A stretch of DNA of 64,000 nucleotides, from contig NZ_FNSI01000001.1 in the NCBI RefSeq assembly GCF_900104955.1, positions 3,072,001 to 3,136,000 of the forward strand, read 5' to 3'. The position numbers were made by a program, and so were the translations under genes. Numbering within the stretch: position 1 is the first letter of the stretch; the number at the start of each line of letters is the position of its first letter. The DNA is from Beijerinckia sp. 28-YEA-48. GTDB lineage: Bacteria > Pseudomonadota > Alphaproteobacteria > Rhizobiales > Beijerinckiaceae. Positions 60,916 to 64,000 of this stretch are shown piece after piece. Below the pieces are notes generated by a model. The model did no database searches. It was not told where the DNA came from and worked only from the letters and a program-made list of their open reading frames with translations.

Positions 60916-60979
60916 GGTACCCCCCGGACGGAAGGTACGATGGCGCCACGAAGCATGCAACGAATCGACCTACGATCAA

Positions 60980-61069
60980 TCAGAAAGCGGCTGGATCGTC
61001 ATCGCCTTCGCCGCTCTTATTCACGCGCTTCGACACGATCCATTCCTGCATGGCGCGCGGCGGCCTCAT
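60980..61069 (-). CDS. Possible 29-residue micro-protein, copy B of duplicated fragment
   Basis: ORF from ATG at 61069: MRPPRAMQEWIVSK, RVNKSGEGDDD, PAAF, stop. A GGAAGGA lies 7 bp before the ATG, a good ribosome site. Copy A (60369-60449) encodes nearly the same chain. The frame is open further upstream to about 61111, so it may instead be the C-terminal relic of a longer gene. The pattern of synonymous differences between copies says the frame is or was translated. Confidence 0.45.
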   Translation of the reverse strand: MRPPRAMQEWIVSKRVNKSGEGDDDPAAF

Positions 61070-61198
61070 CAGCAGTTCCTTCCCGCCGGAACCGTTAGGC
61101 GAGCGCGTGGGTATGCTTCAAGCCACGCGCTGCCGCGCGTGATCAACTTGATCAGTTCTCAGTCAGAAGTTGGTCGGCCCGGTCGCTCATCGCACGGC

Positions 61199-61768
61199 TT
61201 AATTCGAGGCAGGCTCCAGCAGGGCCTGCTCGATGGCGGTGATGATCTGAGGATCGTCCGGCGCGACATTGCTGGCAAAGGCCGCCGCGATATGGCCGTC
61301 CCGACCGATGAGGAACTTGTGAAAATTCCACGCCGGCGCCTCCTTCGGGCGCTCGCTCACCGCCCATTTGTAGAAGCGATGGGCCGATGGTCCTTTGACG
61401 ACCGACTTCTCGGTCATCGGAAATTGCACTTTGAAGCTTTGCGCCGTCGCCGTGATTTCCGCCGGGCCGCCCGGCTCCTGGCCGCCAAAATCGTTGGAGG
61501 GAACGCCGACCACAACCAGGCCGCGATCGCGATAGCGCTCATAAAGCGCTTCCAGCGCTGAATATTGATTGGTGTAGCCGCAGAAACTCGCCGTGTTGAC
61601 GACCAGCACCGGCTTGCCGGCGTAATCAGCGAACCGCACCTCGCCGCCGTTGAGACCGGCGAAGGAAAAGGCATAGGCGGTCATGCGGCTGAATTCCTGC
61701 GCCGACAGGCGCGCCGGCAAAACGCTGACGGCAAGCAGGCCCAGCATCCCCCTGCGATCGAGTTGCAT
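61199..61768 (-). CDS. Glutathione peroxidase (Cys type) with export signal
   Basis: 189 residues from the ATG at 61768, preceded by GGAGG. Leader MQLDRRGMLGLLAVSVLPARLSAQ is Tat/Sec-like. Catalytic residues: Cys63 in NTASFCGYTNQY (in place of selenocysteine), Gln97 in SNDFGGQEPG, Trp147-Asn148 in APAWNFHKFLI. The family reduces peroxides with glutathione or thioredoxin. The exported form is unusual because bacterial members are commonly cytosolic. Longer upstream frames to 61918 are not needed. Confidence 0.9.
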   Translation of the reverse strand: MQLDRRGMLGLLAVSVLPARLSAQEFSRMTAYAFSFAGLNGGEVRFADYAGKPVLVVNTASFCGYTNQYSALEALYERYRDRGLVVVGVPSNDFGGQEPGGPAEITATAQSFKVQFPMTEKSVVKGPSAHRFYKWAVSERPKEAPAWNFHKFLIGRDGHIAAAFASNVAPDDPQIITAIEQALLEPASN

Positions 61769-61942
61769 CTGATCCTCCACCATTACCGCTTGATGCAGTC
61801 TATACGCCGACAGAGGGGTTTTGGATGCCGCGGTGATGGCTTTTGTCGGTTCCGCCGAAAGCTTGATCAAAACCGTGATCAGAAACTTGGCCAAACTCTC
61901 CGAGCATGCAAATGTCAAAACAACAATATGGGGGAGGAAACA

Positions 61943-62989
61943 ATGGTCTCGAAATGGCCCGGACAGGCTTTTGCGCTGATATCTCTAACGGTGGGCACAG
62001 CTCTGGGCGGGATTTGGCCCCTTGCCGCCATGGCGCAAAGCGACGGCTACTTCAAAGGTAAAACCTTCACCATCAATGTGGGCGGCACGGCCGGCGGCGG
62101 CATCGACATCGGCGCCCGGATGGTGGCGCGCTACATCGTCCAATATCTGCCGGGGCACCCCACCGCGCTGGTGCAACTGGTGCCGGGCGCGGGCGGCGTG
62201 CGCCTCGTCGAGCAATTGTTCTCGGTCGCGCCCCGGGACGGCACGGTGATCGGCGCTTTCGCCACGGGCCCCTTGATCGAACCGCTGATCTCCAGCCGCA
62301 AGGTCGCTTATAAAATGACCGACTTCACCGCCGTCGGCGCCCTGGAAAACGACGTCAATTTCTGCGCCACCTTCCACACCTCGCCGACCAAGACGCTGGA
62401 GGACGCCAAGACGCGCGAAACGACCATGGCCGGCACCGGCGCGGCCTCCTCGACCGACATCTATCCGCTGGCGCTGAATGCCACGCTTGGCACCAAATTC
62501 CGCGTCATCACCGGCTATGTCGGCACCCAAGAAACCATCATGGCCATCGAGCGCGGCGAGACGGATGGGCGCTGCGGTTGGGGCTATTCGAGCCTGAAAT
62601 CCTCGAAACCGGACTGGCTGCGCGACAAAAAAATCAATTTCCTGGTGCAAATGTCCCTAAAGAAGCACCCGGACGCCCAAGACGTGCCGCTGGCGCTGGA
62701 CCTGATGCGCACCGAGGCGGACCGCCAGATGATGCGCATCCTGGTGGCGCCGCAGGAAGTCACCCGACCCTATCTGGCGCCGCCCGGCCTGCCGCCGGAA
62801 CGGGCGCGGGAGGTGCGCGCCGCCTTCTGGGCCGCCATGCAGGACGAGACCTACCGAGCCGAGTATACCAAGGTCATGGGCGAGGCGCCGACGCCAACCT
62901 CCGGTGAGGACATGCAGAAGCTGCTGGAGACCATTTACGCCACCCCGGAGCCGGTAGTGGACAGATTGCGGACGATTTTGAAGCCCTGA
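61943..62989 (+). CDS. Bug/TTT-family periplasmic substrate-binding protein (second)
   Basis: 348 residues from the ATG at 61943, immediately after GGGGAGGAAACA. Signal ends at PLAAMAQ-SD. Typical Bug segments: GKTFTINVGGTAGGGIDIGARMVARYIVQYLPG, VQLVPGAGGVRLVEQLF, YVGTQETIMAIERGETDGRCGWGYSSL. No transporter membrane subunits near. It differs from the receptor at 56207 and resembles the group in which substrates are unassigned. It lies just upstream of rpsA, where cmk is more usual. Confidence 0.88.
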   Translation: MVSKWPGQAFALISLTVGTALGGIWPLAAMAQSDGYFKGKTFTINVGGTAGGGIDIGARMVARYIVQYLPGHPTALVQLVPGAGGVRLVEQLFSVAPRDGTVIGAFATGPLIEPLISSRKVAYKMTDFTAVGALENDVNFCATFHTSPTKTLEDAKTRETTMAGTGAASSTDIYPLALNATLGTKFRVITGYVGTQETIMAIERGETDGRCGWGYSSLKSSKPDWLRDKKINFLVQMSLKKHPDAQDVPLALDLMRTEADRQMMRILVAPQEVTRPYLAPPGLPPERAREVRAAFWAAMQDETYRAEYTKVMGEAPTPTSGEDMQKLLETIYATPEPVVDRLRTILKP

Positions 62990-63071
62990 CCCGTCGGTTT
63001 GGCGCGGAAATCGGGCCGTTTTTGCGGTCGACTTCCTTGCGAAAGCGCCTGCGAACTGTTAGATAGCCCAC

Positions 63072-63263
63072 GTTTCCGGGGTTTCCGCTCCGGGAACAGA
63101 ACCGCTTTCATGCGCTGGCACCACGCCGGCCCGCCGCGAGGCGGAGGTTCGTCTGGGAACGGGCGATCTCTGGCGCAGGAAAGTCACCCGTAACTCAAAC
63201 CCAAGCCGGCGATTCGGTCCGTGCCCCCGCGAAAGAAGCGACCCGGACCTCCCAGGAGAAACA
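63072..63263 (+). promoter_or_regulatory. Structured 5' leader of rpsA (candidate autoregulatory region)
   Basis: The gap before rpsA can fold: GTTTCCGG (63072-63079)/CCGGGAAC (63090-63097, one wobble); CCGCC-GCGA-GGCGG (63131-63144), a GNRA-tetraloop hairpin; and GGTCCG (63216-63221)/CGGACC (63244-63249) just before the ribosome site AGGAG (63254-63258). GGAGGT (63143-63148) could alternatively pair with ACCTCC (63247-63252). S1 leaders are autoregulated in other bacteria. Confidence 0.45.
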
Positions 63264-64000
63264 ATGGCAAATACGTTGTCTAGCTTTGCGCCGTCGCGCG
63301 AAGATTTCGCCGCCATGCTCGATGCAAGCTTTGGCGAGAACGATGCCCTCGAAGGGACCGTCATCAAGGGAATCGTGGTCGCCCTTGAGAAAGACGTGGC
63401 GGTCATCGATATCGGCCTCAAGACTGAAGGCCGTGTCGCGATCAAGGAATTCACCGGCCCCGGCCGCGATCAGGAACTGAACGTCGGCGACGAAGTCGAA
63501 GTTTATCTCGAGCGTATCGAGAACGCGCTCGGTGAAGCCGTCATCTCGCGCGACAAAGCGCGCCGCGAAGAGAGCTGGGTCAAGCTCGAGAAGGCTTTCG
63601 AAGCCAAGGAAAAGGTCGAAGGTATCATCTTCAACCAGGTCAAGGGTGGTTTCACCGTCGACCTCGACGGCGCCGTGGCCTTCTTGCCGCGCTCGCAGGT
63701 CGACATCCGTCCGATCCGCGACGTCTCGCCCCTGATGGGCCAGCCGCAGCCGTTCGAGATCCTCAAGATGGATCGCCGCCGCGGCAATATCGTCGTGTCG
63801 CGCCGCACGGTTCTCGAAGAGAGCCGCGCCGAACAGCGTCACGAGATCGTTGGCAAGCTCGAAGAAGGCCAGATCATCGAAGGCACCGTCAAGAACATCA
63901 CCGATTACGGTGCGTTCGTTGACCTCGGTGGCATCGACGGCCTGCTGCATGTCACCGACATCGCCTGGCGTCGCGTCAACCATCCGAGCGAAGTGCTCAA
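63264..64000 (+). CDS. rpsA: 30S ribosomal protein S1 (N-terminal part, continues past window)
   Basis: 245 residues before the window ends. ATG at 63264 preceded by AGGAG. MANTLSSFAPSREDFAAMLDASF opens as in alphaproteobacterial S1. The first OB/S1 domain is at about 28-95 (EGTVIKGIVVALEKDVAVIDIGLKTEG), a second at about 115-185, and a third begins KNITDYGAFVDLGGIDGLLHVTDIAW. S1 binds mRNA on the 30S subunit. No frameshift seen. The rest of the gene lies outside. Confidence 0.96.
   Translation, partial: MANTLSSFAPSREDFAAMLDASFGENDALEGTVIKGIVVALEKDVAVIDIGLKTEGRVAIKEFTGPGRDQELNVGDEVEVYLERIENALGEAVISRDKARREESWVKLEKAFEAKEKVEGIIFNQVKGGFTVDLDGAVAFLPRSQVDIRPIRDVSPLMGQPQPFEILKMDRRRGNIVVSRRTVLEESRAEQRHEIVGKLEEGQIIEGTVKNITDYGAFVDLGGIDGLLHVTDIAWRRVNHPSEVL

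Noticed and set aside
1-64000. tRNA, rRNA, CRISPR arrays, IS elements
   Set aside because: None recognised by reading; no cloverleaf with a clear anticodon arm, regular spacer array or transposase was found.

Overview
The window is a GC-rich chromosomal segment from an alphaproteobacterium, most likely order Hyphomicrobiales (Rhizobiales). The evidence is the split F0 ATP synthase operon (I-a-c-b'-b), the order cysQ-DUF4170-DUF374 acyltransferase-waaA-lpxK-DUF2093, a DUF6101 protein beside ubiA/rsmE/gshA, plant-type GshA, the dciA(DUF721)-dsbA-smc cluster and orphan Bug-type (TTT) receptors. I cannot place it to genus. I saw no rRNA, tRNA, CRISPR array, insertion sequence or prophage. No gene-free gap much exceeds 300 bp.

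Layout. 1-2085: end of a fatty-acid/CoA operon (acyl-CoA dehydrogenase, crotonase, HSDL2-like SDR). 2089-6301: DUF937 protein, MATE pump, and a 3-hydroxybenzoate 6-hydroxylase-like flavoprotein coupled to a MarR regulator, with two overlapping palindromes at its promoter. 6434-14940: housekeeping and small genes (ugd, SRAP, orphan Flp pilin, gshA, DUF6101, ubiA, rsmE, a small porin-motif secreted protein). 15061-29353: an envelope/efflux island with an orphan NodT-type channel, an OprB porin, a heavy-metal-type RND pair preceded by 11-bp phased repeats, and a complete AcrAB-OMF operon with its own TetR gene and a near-perfect palindrome over the promoter.

29605-37150: lipid A/Kdo block (cysQ to lpxK), then a GtrB-GtrA fusion divergent from a GT39 glycosyltransferase. 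37164-39323: a metallophosphoesterase and a Ser/Thr kinase fused to a universal stress protein domain, in one operon. 39490-42076: F0 ATP synthase genes with a recognisable promoter and terminator. 42364-45844: MarR, MFS transporter, luciferase-like flavin oxidoreductase and a degenerate alpha/beta hydrolase, ended by a strong bidirectional terminator. 45918-51032: smc, dsbA and dciA on the minus strand.

51200-53851: an extracytoplasmic stress cassette (exported metallophosphoesterase, cupredoxin, ECF sigma, anti-sigma) lying between dciA and mutY, which I remember as usually neighbouring in this order. 53866-56205: VOC protein, isochorismatase-family hydrolase and mutY. 56207-64000: an accessory stretch with two orphan Bug receptors, a ThDP enzyme, a DUF4239 membrane protein, an AT-richer secreted orphan flanked by two copies of a short conserved coding fragment, an exported glutathione peroxidase, and the start of rpsA behind a structured leader.

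The points most worth a second look are the kinase-USP/phosphoesterase operon, the ECF/cupredoxin cassette, the duplicated micro-ORF, a 15-bp tandem repeat inside a signal peptide, the phased 11-bp repeats before the metal RND genes, and a dispersed family of intergenic palindromes.
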